A stretch of 64,000 nt of DNA from Paralichthys olivaceus (Eukaryota; Chordata; Actinopteri; Pleuronectiformes; Paralichthyidae). The position numbers were made by a program, and so were the translations under genes. Under the pieces are notes generated by a model. The model did not search any database. It saw nothing but the letters and a program-made list of their open reading frames with translations, and was not told the origin of the DNA. Within the stretch, counting starts at the first letter, position 1. Each line of letters begins with the position of its first letter. Location of the stretch: contig NC_091104.1 of assembly GCF_024713975.1 (NCBI RefSeq), forward strand, positions 11,427,580-11,491,579. The letters run 5' to 3'. This document shows positions 38,129 through 51,336 of the stretch, piece by piece.

Positions 38129-38370
38129 CCATAGACTATAAAGATGGATGATATATTTCCACCTCCTCCCACTATCCATCAGCCACGGTAGATTATAGAT
38201 GTTGATACAATCGACCAATCACAAGTCAGTTTCAGCTGTCAATCATGAAGTTTCAACCTATTTTCAAAACATTGAATTAAAACCAAGCTGACCAGAAAAC
38301 ACTGCAGAATTTCCGAGGTGGGTGGGAAGCTGGTAAACAACAAGAATCTCCCCCTATGTTCTTGTTGTGG
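38129..38370. repeat. dispersed repeat family A, copy
   Basis: It begins 'agactataaagatggatgata' and shares 'cagctgtcaatcatgaagttt' and 'attgaattaaaaccaa' with the 15.3 and 22.7 kb copies. Confidence 0.65.
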
Positions 38371-39779
38371 AGATGAAAGTAAGAGTCTCTGTCAAAATAA
38401 GGGAAGAGAACCTGACGTTTTTTCTTAGTAATAATAACTACAGGCAAGATGTTAAAGATTAATGAGAAGACTCTGTCAGAAAGGAATCACTCAAGTTAAA
38501 AAGCCAGTCATCACAGGCAGAACCAGTCTGCTGCCTTATTCCTATCTGCCTTTTCTTTTTCTCAACGCACCTTCCGTCTCTCAGTCTTCCATTCTCTCTC
38601 TGTGTCAACACAAGATGACACACTCCACAGTGAAGCCACAGCCCGCATGACTAATATACTGTACAAAACATGTCTGGCACCTCATCATGTAGCCTTGCAT
38701 GCAATCAAATCGTTTAATAGCGATTGGTGTTATCCTGCGACGCGACAGACACCGAAAGGTCACCTACAAAAAAGTCCTAGACAGCATGCAATGCTAAAAG
38801 GCTGGCGTGACCTTCAGGCAGTGGCATTCTGGGAAGAGTGCCATTATGATGTGGGGGTAATTGAAACACAGTGCCGTGATTAGTGGAAGATTTTATTCGT
38901 GACTTCATGGAAGTGAAAGGTCGCGACAAAGCCGGGGTCGTTCGTTTTGATCACAGATGTTAAAGAATTATCCAAGTCAGACGCTCCAGCCAGTGAACCT
39001 GATTTAAAAAGTGTTTCCCATGAAAATGAACCAGTGTAGATGCAGGAAATCATCCATCATCCCTTGATTTATAGTGTGAGATGGTTTTTAACCTTCATGG
39101 TATCACAGCTTACAAGATCAATAGTTCACAGCTTCCTCCTTAAGAGATAATCAATCGTAGCCTGGTTCCCACTTTTTAAATGTATTCAGCCGCCCAGAGG
39201 CATATGCTCTAACGTGAGGTTAAGTAAGGAGACGCTACAGCAAAGTTAGTGTTTTCAAGATGGATTAGTAACTTTCCAGAAGCAGGCGGAACCTTTTGCA
39301 TCAGAATGAACGAGAAAAATTTACAGTACGAGACCTAAATTATTCAACTGAGATAATCTGTTGTGGTTGGCCCTTAAAAAACTGCATTTGCAAATGTACT
39401 GTTTTTCACACCAGGTCTATAATGTGAGACAGGGTTGGCTGTTACTTCTAAATAAGAAGAAAAAAAATCCCTTTTCCTCCAATAATGCCATCCCATACTA
39501 TTACACTGGTTGTCAATAGCTAATATCCACATGAATACTCCATTGCATCAACACTCCTATAATCTTTAAAACTCAAGGCACTACATTTGATTCATCTTTA
39601 AATGTCCAGACAAAAAAAATCAAGTACAAAGCCTTGATGAGTTGAACTACAAGAAAAGGCTGGTTTGCTCTGTTGCTGCTGACACCCGGGGTAATTGCCC
39701 TGCTCCACTGCTGAAATGTCACGGCTGCTCTTATCCCAGGTGGGCTATTCCATCAACTAATAAATGCCATTGTCCCTCT

Positions 39780-39970
39780 CACAGCACCGACGCACGCTAA
39801 TATGATACAACACTTGTGAAAATCAAAGCATCACCCACACCTCACCGCAGACGTAATTAGCAGCACTTATCAAGATCTAATTTGCTTGCTGCTAATATGA
39901 GGACTAATTTGAATGTGGCTGGTGTCTTCATGCTCTTTGTAATCATATAGCATTAAGGGGATTAGCAGGA
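39780..39970. other. candidate conserved non-coding element
   Basis: Many homeodomain cores are packed in 190 bp: GCTAATATGA (twice), GTAATTAGCAG, CTAATTTG (twice), GATTAGCAGG. Repeat-free and non-coding in all frames. Confidence 0.35.
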
Positions 39971-41839
39971 TTCTAAATAAGGCAGTTTGCCAGACTCAAT
40001 GTATTCATTTGGTCTTATAAAAAAAACAAGTATCTTCATTATATTGTGTCAAGACCATCAAATCAGCTTTGTTTGTTCAGGAATATCCTGCAACAGACAG
40101 ACGTTTAAGTAAATAAACTGCCATGAAGCTTTTAAAGACCAAATTTCTTCTGTTTGTCCCACATTGTTTCAACAAAGACAAGAAAATGTACAATCTAAGA
40201 GTAATAGTCAAGCAAGTAAGTCAATCTACTGTAAAACGTCACAATTTCTGTCTACATGCAGACAAACCAGCTCACACTCATTGACTGTTTGGCTTTAATT
40301 TCAGCCAGCAATCATCAAAGACCTTATCTCATTTATATGGTAATAACACCTCTGATGTCGCCCCAGCAGAGTGGATTGCGAGCTAAGCAGGGATGGCCTT
40401 TCGTCGCCGGGGCTCGTTCGCTTCACTCTCCTGCCTGACTATGCTGACCGGCAGAGAGAGGTCAGTGTCTGAGGGGATCAAGCAGCAGCTCCAGCCTGTT
40501 AGAGGGGGTGGAATTTAATTTACTGTGACATATTGTTGGGAGCACTCATAGAGGTAATATGTAGTCTTTTGTTTGGGGATGTGGGCACAAGGGGGTAGCT
40601 TGACCTTCTGCTGCGTTTATTAGCAGCAGGGAGGTTGTTTGTTATGTTGTAAATTGGCGATGCTAATAGCAAAAATAACAAATGACAAACAAATTTCTCT
40701 TGTTGCGTGTTACAGTATTGTAACTGCTGACAAATAAATCTCCTACATAGAGTTTGGAGCTCCCTAACCTTTTCAAACCAAACAACACAAGAGTTTTGAT
40801 TTAAGTGAATTTCAATCACGTCAAACATTTTTAAACTTTGACAGCTTATGGGTGATTGGCTCAATGCCAGTGTTTCAGGTCGTGTTTAGATGAAAATTAC
40901 AATGAGCTGGTGGAGTTTAAAAAGGGCAAGAACCAAGCATGTGACCTAGGAGACATGCTTAAGAAGACAGTGTTCCTGATTGGACTTTTTCAATAAGCAG
41001 TGTGTTGTCTGCGCTAGCATAAGTTGCAAACGGTAGCATGTCTAGCTAAATAGCTTAGTACTAAGGCCACAGAGCAAAATATGTGTGCATATACACACAT
41101 ATTTGTATATTTGCAGGGTTAGCTGTAAATATTTTAGAGAATTGAGCAAAATCAGCAAAAGACACCATCTGAGAGAGAGACTGAGATAATGAGGTACCAA
41201 GGCTCATTTACATTCAAACTTTAGTTACGTTGTGTCAGGGCTGTGTCAGAGTGAAATATCAGCTTTATCATATTGTACACCATTGTAGGACTGAATAGCT
41301 CTATGCTGTAATAATCTTTGTTCACAACAGACATTTTACTTTTACTCAGAGCAGGAAAAAAAGGGAAACGGATTTGCTAACGATGGCTCAGTTCCATAAA
41401 GTATCCCAGTGTCCCAGTGAGCCAGCACAATAACCAGGACTCAGTAACTCTTTTTAATGTTATCAATTACACCTGTACTTTGGCAAGGCAAAATGTCTGC
41501 CATGGGAAACGGCTGGAGAAGGAACAATGCTTCAATAATCGACAAGTAGGGAGAGCTGACGTTTGGCCTGGGACATGCTCAGGCTTAACATAGAGCCATC
41601 CAGTGCATAAATCAGTCCCTTTCTGATGATAAAAAGTAGCCAGTGTGAAACATCTAAAAGTCAGCTCGCGATTAAGCAACACATGGAGCTAAGGTTAATT
41701 TAAAAAGTTGGTTATCCTCACCTGGTAAAATCTCATAGTAATAGGCATCAGTTCTACATTAACGTGCGTTTGCATTTCTTTCTCTGAAATCAAGGAACCA
41801 TTGTTTTGAAAGGCTGAAATTGCATTATTTTATAGCTTG

Positions 41840-42460
41840 ACAGGTATCACTACATTGATGAATGGTGGCAGGACTTCGTGATTGATCCTAAACCAATGGC
41901 ATAAACTGATAATAATGACTAGAATGGTAGAGCAGTATAGCTGCACTAAATCTCATAGCAATCAGCCCCTTAAATATACCCATTTTTTTTATTTTCCATA
42001 AATGATTCCCTGGTGAATAGGCAAAATTTTCAAAAAATGCCCAATCTCACAATGTCAAAGACATAAAAAAAACAGGATCTGTCCCCTTGCCTAGATCTGC
42101 ACCAAAATTTAATAAGTTATTTTTTGGCGCATTCTCTCGGTCACTCTCCTATTCCTCCAACAGGTTTCGTGGAAATCTGTTGATCTGTTGTGCAACTGTT
42201 GTGAGTTTGTGACAGAAAAGTCATACATACAGATTAATAAGCAGGTGGAGGAAATATGAAACATTTTTAAAACGTCCTATCTTTCAATGTTAGAGGAGTG
42301 GAAAAACAATATTGCAGGATATGGATCCAGATTGGGTCTAAAAATAAATGGGTTCTTCTCTGACACACACCACATACTTCCACCAAGTACAGAAATCCAT
42401 TCAGTAGTTTGTGTGTAATCCTGTTGGCAAACCAACCAACCTCAAGACTCCTTGGCAGAG
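41840..42460. repeat. dispersed repeat family B, inverted and tandem fragments
   Basis: The 41.98-42.12 kb part reads family B in reverse ('gattccctggtgaat', 'caatctcacaatgtcaaag', 'gatctgcaccaaaattt'). The 42.12-42.24 and 42.30-42.45 kb parts carry 'gtttcgtggaaatctgttgatctgttgtg' and 'gaaatccattcagtagtttgtgtgtaatcc', the tail phrase also found at 9.4 kb. Confidence 0.55.
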
Positions 42461-43387
42461 GTCAAAAAAAGCAATGTCCCTTAGCAAACATGTAGATTAT
42501 TATACTCATAACTGACACTATTCCAAAAATCAAACATCTTTCAACTCTGACACAAGAGCTTTTTAATTAAACCGAGTCTCCTTATAAGTCATTTCTGGCT
42601 CCTCATCAGTATTCCAAGAAAATCTCTTGCAAGTGTTTCAGGTAAAAGTTTTTTTTTTAGGAAATTTAGATATAATTCTTACCTTTTTACCCAGAGTGCA
42701 TTGAGAGAGACTTGGCAGGAATGGCCACCACATCTGAGGTGCCATTTGAATATTGACCCGAAGCAGATGATAACCATGTCAGACTGTGATAGCTGTGGCT
42801 AATGGGGGGGTCAGCCAGAGGTCGGGAGAAGGTGGGGACTGTGCTGCGAACGTGGGATGTGAGAGTAATGAGATTTGCCTAAATTATCTCGGAAAAACGA
42901 GTTCAGCTCTATTTTTTCACTGTGGAGACTTTTCAGTGAAAAAGCTCTTTGACTGGGAGAAGTGATAAACAATCTCGCCATCTGTCAGCTATGCTTTCAT
43001 GGCAAAAAAATTGTGTCATCAGTGTATTTATAGCGAGAAGGTTTTTTTCTCCTGATCGTCAAGTGTCTGCTGCGACACACCGACTGCAGACTGCACTCTG
43101 TTTGATCTCTCTTTCCCTCAGTGTTCCCCGCATGTTGAAAAATCTGACCTGTCTTCCACACAGCAGTGTGAGGACATTAATGAGGAGCACAGTATTGATT
43201 TTCTATGAAAACACTACATTGCTTTGTTGCATTTCCTTAACCTTGGCTCCCATGAACCCGGGGATGTTTTTCATTTTCATTTCATTAACTCTTGTTGTTC
43301 CACCCTGTTCAGTTGGGTGGGGGGGGCGGGGTAAAAACATGGGAAAAGTCCATTTGTTTTAACAAATTTGCAGTACTCTCAGTCAAT

Positions 43388-44282
43388 GCTATAAACTGTA
43401 TATAAGATGGACAACGTGACTGAAGCTGAAAGTGAAGCCAAAGCATCTCGAACGCCATCTGGTGGCTGGCTGCAGTATAGGTCATAAATCCCGCCTCCTT
43501 TATGCTAATAGATGAGACATGAGTCGTGTCTCAATTCAGGGGCTGCATCCTTCGGAGGATTCGAGGTAGGAGGCGGTCGTCGTGGGTCGTGTGACCACGA
43601 AGGCAAACCTGAAATGTTATGGTCTAGTCCACAGAGGCTTCACCAGCTCGTCTTATTGCTGTTGCCTAGCAACAGAGCTTAAGTTGGACACACTGAGAAA
43701 GTTTAATGCCCAATGTGTATTTTTTACGTATGCAACATTTACTATTGTTTATTTGAAGCATGATACTCAAGCGTCGGACATCTTGTCCCCTTGCCGGTGC
43801 CATTACTTCTTTAAAAAAGGGTTGAATCCTGGGATAGGTTGAGCCAGGAAGGATTCACCCGTTGAAGCCTTTGTTTCTCGGGGGTGGAAGGTTGCGTTTT
43901 CGAAGTGGGACAGTCTAGTAGTACAGCACTTACTTAATCGATCTCAGCCTCTGAAGGATGCAGCCCGTGAATAGAGACACAGATGTTTTTATAATTATTG
44001 TTACTTCATTTGGATGTTTGTGTGAGCACAAATTTGGTTTCAATCATTTATTTGATTCTATAAAAACGCATCATGGCTGAGACTGACTCGTAATTGGTCG
44101 AGCACATGTTTAGTCGAGATCTTGCTACCCGAGCTCCATCTCCCGACCACCACAGAGTATACATTGGCTCCAAATGCTCAGGATGGCAACATTTGTATCT
44201 GGGATCATTTTGCTTAGTTTCTGAGTAGCTGAATGAAGTGGAGGCATGTCGTCCATCTTTATATAGAGTCTTTGGTCAGTGC
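43388..44282. repeat. family A element, full-length with inverted ends, split by a nested MITE
   Basis: The left end 'aaactgtatataagatggacaac' and the reverse complement of the right end ('gactctatataaagatggacgac') are inverted repeats. The body matches the copy at 46.1-46.4 kb ('ctgagactgactcgtaattggt', 'gagctccatctcccgaccacca', 'ttggctccaaatg', 'agaagtgga'-like). A second element with its own inverted ends interrupts it at 43526-43980. Confidence 0.75.
43526..43980. mobile_element. nested MITE with 33-bp terminal inverted repeats
   Basis: The left end 43526-43558 and right end 43948-43980 match at 30 of 33 positions when one is reverse-complemented; each starts GTGTCTC and contains GGGCTGCATCCTTC. 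The 390-bp interior lacks coding capacity beyond an 86-codon frame with no family resemblance. The target duplication is not clear. hAT or another cut-and-paste superfamily is possible; I cannot decide. Confidence 0.82.
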
Positions 44283-46084
44283 TCAGAAGGAAAGATGTCA
44301 TACGTACATTTACAATTCCAAAATCTCTGTGTTCTAAGACTTGACAGATCTGTACTGTCAACTCTCGAACAATTCTCCAGTGCAAAGCTTGTGGCAAACA
44401 GACACCCACTCACAGATGAGTATCAACAGCCAGCGTTTCATGTTGCGTTTTAAGCTCATTTGAGCTCAACTATCTTGGCAGGTCAAAGCTGCGCTGTGAG
44501 CACCATCAGGCTTGTCACTGAGCTGAAGTTTTGGATGATTGGAGGTCTGTTTAATAGGCGTAACGTTTCTCCCGTCAGCCTGGCAGGTGGTTGAACTGAC
44601 TCTGTGCCTCTGGATGCCGTTAAAGTTAAGTCCTACGACCTGTTTGGCTTGTGCCACTGCAACTGTTGTCTATCGCTCTGATAGAGGAGGACAGACTAGA
44701 AAATGTGTGGCACAGACATGACAAAATTCAACATCTAATAATACATCCCAACTTGAATTTCCAATGCTGTCGAAGGCCAGACCCAGTTTTTTTCTTTTTC
44801 TTTTTGATAGCCAAGGCTACACGACTGCAATTCTCCAGCCCCCTGCCCAACCTGTAAACTCCTGATGTAAACTAGGTCGGTGCAAAGAGAGAGAGCGAGA
44901 GAGAGAGAGAGAGAGCGAGAGAGAGCGAGAGAGAGAGAGAGGTGCTGCTGGGAGCGTTGAATTATTCAGCCCAGTCCACTGAGCTCTGATAACACAAGCA
45001 GCACAACAGCAGCATATGAGCTCTGCACAAGACAGCTGGAGAACCAAATCATTTCATATGGGCAATACCTCACACCCTGTTTGGAGTCCGAGTTAGCTTC
45101 ACCCGCTTTCTGAGGAAGTCTGAAGAAGGTGAAAAGAAGGAAATGCCAGGAACGGCGTTCAGCATTTACAGCGGCTGCAGATCGAGGGCCTCCTGTGCTG
45201 ACGTTAATTAAAACACTTCTCATAAACACACATCATCAAATTTCTCTCCGAATACAGATAGCATCCAGATTTTCAGACAAGAAAATATCATAAGATGAAG
45301 AAACGCTGAAATCTCACTCCCCTCTGCTTGGCCCCCATCTAAACCCCATTGTCAGGCTTTGATCAGCATAACCTTCCATATGTCAGAGTATGTTTACTGC
45401 ATTCCTATTATATGCAGAGGTTGTTAAGTTTTACAACCTCTTTTGAATGATGGGGGAAGTGCATACGTCTTCACAAAAAACTGTTGAGAAAATCTCTTTT
45501 TTTTTTCTCCCCCCGTCCTCATCACAGACTTTCTGCCGTGTCTGCCAGATTCGAGTGAATTAGATGTGGATGCAGTCGAGCTCATAAATCTTACAAACAC
45601 TGAGGTAACGTGTTTCAGACTTGCTTACCAGGTGTAATTTGTCAAGAATGGGTAACTCTATTCCACACAGAGCGCGCCCTTCTGCTTCAGTGGCTCGCTA
45701 CAGGCGTCAGGGTTTGGTGTTCTGCATGGCATCGCTGCATCAGGCCACGGCAGAGTTGTTATCAAGACAAGACAACGGAGGGTCTCTCAGAGGCAATATC
45801 ACAACAACACAACGTGTCATTATTCTTTATTTGGTGTTATCATACATGAATAATTGTGAATTATTTAGGTTTACGGAATGTATCTACTTGACACTTTGTG
45901 AATCAAATATCTACTTACAAAATATATAATTGAGGATGATGACAGGCACATGTCTAATGAAAATGTTAAATACTTTCGTCAATACTTTTATTTAGACACC
46001 ATTTCTAATGCAAACATTTTTATTATTAACTTTACGCAAGCAGTGGATCTACCAGTGGGACTGCAGATGACAATAAACTCCGAG
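44283..46084. other. gene-free stretch
   Basis: Holds a GA microsatellite at 44886-44941. Open frames near 44.8-45.2 kb (minus) and 45.6-45.9 kb (plus) overlap or flank the microsatellite and show no family resemblance. Confidence 0.5.
44886..44941. repeat. (GA)n microsatellite with GAGC interruptions
   Basis: About 55 bp of GA with three GAGC variants. Confidence 0.95.
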
Positions 46085-46397
46085 GTAAGTCTGGTCCATT
46101 GACAGTATTTAAAGATGGCATCTGGTGGCTGTCTGCAGCATTGGTCATAGATCCTCTATGTTAATGGTTGGGACATGATGTTATAAGAATGAGGTGAAAC
46201 GTCACGATTGACAGCTGAGACTGACTCACAATTGGTTGAGTGACTTTGTGTCCGGACCTCGCTACTAGGGCTCCACCCCCTGATTGCCACTTTGCAGACT
46301 CTGGCTCCAAATGTGCACGATCAGGGATATGTTTGCTGTATTTCTGGATAGTGGGAGAAAGCGGAGAAGCGTCCATTTGTATATACATTCTGTGGTC
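46085..46397. repeat. family A element, uninterrupted copy
   Basis: It starts 'gtctggtccattgacagtatttaaagatggc' and ends 'gcgtccatttgtatatacattctgtggtc', which are imperfect inverted repeats. It shares 'catctggtggctg.ctgcag.attggtcata' and 'ctgagactgactcacaattggtt' with the split copy at 43.4-44.3 kb, giving an empty-site reference for the nested insertion. Confidence 0.72.
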
Positions 46398-47608
46398 TGA
46401 TCCAAAATATTGAATGACATGGTTTAGTGGCCATATTACATATGCTCCTATGTCCATCACTATAAACAGCACTAATGTCCTCTATGAGTCAATTAAGAGT
46501 TTATTGTCTAAAACAGGTTTTATGTCCCTCACACAAACATCTGTAAAACATAGACAGGAGAGTGTGTGAGGCAGCTTGTCATGTGCATGTTGGAAATGTA
46601 GTGAGGGGACGGGGCATCAAGGCTTATGGATGCTGCAAATAACAATATGGTCATAGCGTTGACTTTAACAGCATGTTAATTAGGAGAAACGTTTAGTCAA
46701 TAATGCTGCTGTAAACATAATTGAGTAGATTCCCTCCCTGGAGTCCCGAGTCTGTTGATTTCAGTCTCAGTTTCCTCAGTTCTTACAGATGGTGCTACAT
46801 GATGCACAAATGCTCTGTTGGTTTTTTGATTCAGTTGCACGATGTACAGGTGAAAAGATTGGTATTCCCACCAGTTGATAATCAATGAAGAGGAAACTTC
46901 ATTGCATCGCAGAGTCAAGTCATTTCCCTGAAGTATTATAGGAATAAAATGTATGTATAGGTTCAAATGTTTATCAAATGTTTAAAAAAAGCAGCAGCTA
47001 GACGTTGTGTTTTACTCCAGGGTCATTTTTCACATCAAATCTTGTAATCCCACAAAATAACTTTGTTGATTCAACTATTTTCTTTTTTCATCAAAGAGTC
47101 AGTAAAGAGTGTTACTCTTCTGACAGATATTCTGATTAGGTGCAGTTTGTTCAGGTGTAAAAAGGCAGGGCACTTTCAGCATAAACACACAAGCACACAA
47201 CTGTCAGTTTGGAAATGCTGCTAAATTCTGATTGGTGCACTGAAGTATATGGCACCTTTTTCCAACTTCAAACCACTGAGAAGAGGGAAAAACAAAACAC
47301 AAATACACTGAATTTCTTTTGGAGAAAAACTTTTGGTATTAAAATTTGTTTCATGCAGAGTCTGACTGAGGGAAATATGTTTAAAACCAAAGTATAAATT
47401 AATTTGTGATTGACTCACACTGACCTGTGACTGTAATTTCCTGAATTGTCTCTACAAGATGAAATTAATTTCATTTAAACAGTCAGTTGATAGTTTAAAG
47501 AAATACCCAGCAGATTTGTGAAAGTTGTGGGAAGACATGTTAAATGTGAGCTGCAGACACCTTCACCTCCTCCACACCTCTGCCATTACTTTCTCAGTCT
47601 TACTCTCC

Positions 47609-47620
47609 ACACACACACAC

Positions 47621-47672
<52 letters not shown>
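47609..47672. repeat. (CA)n microsatellite
   Basis: About 64 bp of CA with one CG interruption; a shorter CA run follows at about 47734-47745. Confidence 0.97.
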
Positions 47673-47674
<2 letters not shown>

Positions 47675-50600
47675 CCCTCTGGCTCTTTTTTTGCTCAGGT
47701 TGGAATCTCTCCTCTTCGCTCGCCCTTTCTGTCACACACACACACATTTTCTGTCATGGGATCAGCTTGTGATCCAAACCCCTCTCCTGTTCTCTTCAGC
47801 TACATAAATGCCACATACTGTTGGAGTCCTAAACAGTATTTTTAGACTGGCAAAGATAGGGCCGATAATGATGCCAGCCATCAACAGTACCATTACATAA
47901 CAAGGAGGGAAGAGAAAGGGGGAGCAACCTCATGGCACTTTTTCCGTGTCTGGCAGGCTCACTTCAGGACATGTTGGAGCTTATAAACACTGAGCTGTGA
48001 TACTGTACGTCATGTGGTGCATCCATACTTGTTGTCGGAAGAAATGCAGTGTGAAAAATGATGTTTCTACAACCTGTCACATGCTCTGTTGTCTGGCAAC
48101 AGAACCCAACTTTTTAGTTGTTGCCTATCTTTTCTTTTCACAAATCAGTTTTAAAGAAATGTTTTGTTGAATATAACACTTGAAAAGCTGCTGCAGAAGA
48201 TTCCCAAATCAATTTTAAAGAACTTGGAAAGCAAGTCTTGCCGTAGCTGTTTACCCCCGACACTTTATAGTGAGGATTTTAGTGCTGCTGTCCATTCAAC
48301 CAATCACCTGTAGCCTGTCTTTGCCACGGAAAACATCAGACTGGTGCCGCTTTTTCTTCTGGACCCCGTTTACTTTTCCTCCATCTTCAAGATGTTTCGG
48401 AACAGAAATAGAATCAGATCAAGTTTTCTGAGTGTTGCTCAGACAGAGAGTAAAAGAGACAGAAAACCACTGACTAAAACCATCTGAGGTTCAGCAGCTG
48501 TCTGTGTCGTTGTAGGGACAATAACTTAGCAGAACGTCTTGCTCTATGTATTAATGAAGTTTAATTTGAACCATTTGATTTATAGAAGATAGTTGTGATG
48601 GTTTGCTAGAGGCAAAATGAACGGATCAAGAACATTATGACGATTCATCCTCAGCTAAACATGCAGGATGGGAACTGTCATTGCAATCCACCGAGCAGCT
48701 GTTGAAATATTTCACTCCAAACCACAATTTGTTGTTGTTGCCATAAGAATAGTCAGGGGATCAGCAGAGTCAGTTGGGCTGAACCTCTGGAGAACATGAA
48801 CGTCTGTACAAACTTAATGGCAATGTAACCCAGTAGGTTTCATCATATTTCAGTCTGGACCAAAGCAGTGGTCAGAAAGACCAACATATATTCAACCTAA
48901 CAAATAATTTGCATCAAGTGTTTTGTGTTTTTTAAGGTTTTATTTCGCAAACTGTTTCTAACACACTATTGCAAACACACAAAGTCACTCACAGCAGCAA
49001 CATAAGGGATTTCCAGAGACCGGGTGCGCTACGGCTTTATCATCACACACTGCTTCCACGTCAACGCTGGAGCTAGGGCTTGACTGAGGCAATGCTTCAC
49101 AGTAACTTGCTTTAATCCACATGACGCACTGTCTGCCAAAGGAGGTATGTGGAATTCCAGCAGAAAAAAATGCCCTAAACAAAGGAGAAGCATTTACAAC
49201 AGAGTGTTGTGAGTGCAGAACCAGGTTAGTGCATAGCCTGTGGGGACAACACTGGTGATATGAGCCTGAGGAGTGAACCCTGATATCCTGTCAAGTTACG
49301 AGTTTGGATAAAAATAGAGGAAAAAGCACAACAAACATTAAAAATGATAGACTACACAATAAAATGCAAGTAGAGGAAGAGTTAATCAGAGAGAATTGAG
49401 TAGAGCAGACCTGACACTTCCAATCTGACACATTAGGATGCTGACAAACAAGTCAAGTATAATGCAAGGATTGATTGCTGTGAGTTTCTCTCCAAATGAA
49501 GCCTCTTACCTAGTAGGTAATTAGGAAGTGAGCAGATGCTGGTATTGAGCGCTCTGAGTGCCGGAGAGAGGCAGTAATTGTTTTCTGTTGATTACATGGC
49601 CTTTTGACAGAAAAATGGGCCACTGAAGTAAGGACCACAACCTTGGTAGAGTAGACCTACCACTACATGGTGTTACAACAAATACAGAAGCAAGTGGAAG
49701 CGTGGGGAAGTGGATGAAAATCCAATCAAAGGCCTGAAACTGTTCTTTGGCTTCACCTTCAAACGCAGGATTGTATTCATGGTGAAACGGTTATAGCCCC
49801 TAGAAGATGAGGACAGTGTTTGTTAGTTGAAATTTTAAATAATAACATATGGCAATGAGACAACCATGTGAAAGGAGTTGCCCACAGTGATGAACTTATG
49901 AATCATCACCTCAATCTGCAGCAAACAAAAATTCAAAATTACTAACACTATTAAACTTCTAAAGAAAACCTCATAGAAGCATTTTGATTAAAATAAGCTT
50001 GGCAGAGCTGTCGTCACATATTCATTGTACAAATTAAAGTCATTGCTGAAGATGTGTTGTCCCTGTTGTCCTGTAGCAGAACCTTCAGTTTCCCTTCCCA
50101 TTGACTGACATCAATAAGGAAGATTCAGTCTAATTTACTTCTATTGAACACTGGCGCCATCTCCTGGTTACATTAACACTCCCTTCACCACATGCTGTGT
50201 GGGAGGTCAGAACCTAATATCTGCTCCAACAAGCTGTAGCAACAAAGTAGCCTATGTCATTGTTCATGTGATGACACGGAACAAAAGATTTGTGGTGAGC
50301 ACCGACAAAGTTTCCCCCAAACTTCATTCCAGAGGTCACGAGTTCGTCTCTGTGACGTAGTTTCAACGTCAACACAACGGCAAAGGCCTTAATTTACATT
50401 TGGTAATCTAGCAGATTAAGAGGGATAGCTCAAAGATAAATAGGGCTGCCCCCGGTTCTCTTTCTACAGTTGAACTCCTCTTGGCTGTACTGAATGTTGC
50501 CCTGACAACCTTATGTCACTGTGTCAGAGTTACAATATCCCTCTGTCTCCGCTCCGCTCATCTGTTCGGTCGATTACGTCTCGATGGATCGTCTCTCTGG

Positions 50601-51239
50601 AGATGTTTGTGTTTTGCTGTTCAGTGTGTAAATGTAATCTTGTTTTTGTTGCTGCTAAGTTTGTAAAAAAACTATATCCTCCAATACACTCTCTCTCTTT
50701 CTCTCACACACACACTAGCAAACTCTTTATTAAAAATAGTTAAAGGTTATACACCGCATGCATTCATGTGACTGACTGATGTTTTTAAAATATCTCTTAC
50801 TTTGATGATATTTAAAATAAGCCTGTTGAAGTGTTTTAATATATTTTAACTGTGTTGTTTAACTCATACAAAGTTTGACAAAGTTCAGTCCGACACTGTA
50901 ACTGCAGAAAATGTGTGACTTATACATACATGCATGTCAGACCAAGAATCTTCTCTGTATACAGTTCTATGTTGTTATAAACTCATATTATTATTCAAGT
51001 TAGGACAACTACAGCTCATTGATGAAATCCTTTAATTCACCACTGTGAACATCAATTTTATATATAAAAGTTAACATTAAAACTGTGGTACAAGGATACA
51101 CATATATTATGTGGACTTTTCCCCGTACTGGAATAAAAGCTGGTTTCAACAGTCCACATTAAAGAAAAAACTCGTTAAAGTTAACCAAGACTTAACATTT
51201 TACATATCCTTGTTATTTATAAACTGGTTTGTCAAAATG

Positions 51240-51250
51240 TATGTGTGTGT

Positions 51251-51331
<81 letters not shown>

Positions 51332-51336
51332 TGTGT
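51240..51336. repeat. (GT)n microsatellite
   Basis: Nearly 100 bp of GT with two CT interruptions, the longest dinucleotide run in the window. Confidence 0.97.

Larger units (their letters stand above)
35432..43387. other. gene desert, right part
   Basis: No coding exon was recognised. It contains family B copies (36.4, 41.9-42.45 kb), a family A copy (38.13 kb) and two complex blocks (37.65-37.9 and 39.78-39.97 kb) listed as candidate conserved elements. Confidence 0.5.

Noticed and set aside
42949..43362. A 137-codon plus-strand frame with hydrophobic stretches.
   Set aside because: No resemblance to a known family and no supporting structure. Its reading continues into a G-rich run next to a repeat boundary.
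48985..49182. A 65-codon minus-strand frame with cysteine-rich end.
   Set aside because: Looked like a possible fragment of a retrocopy, but I could not match it to any family.
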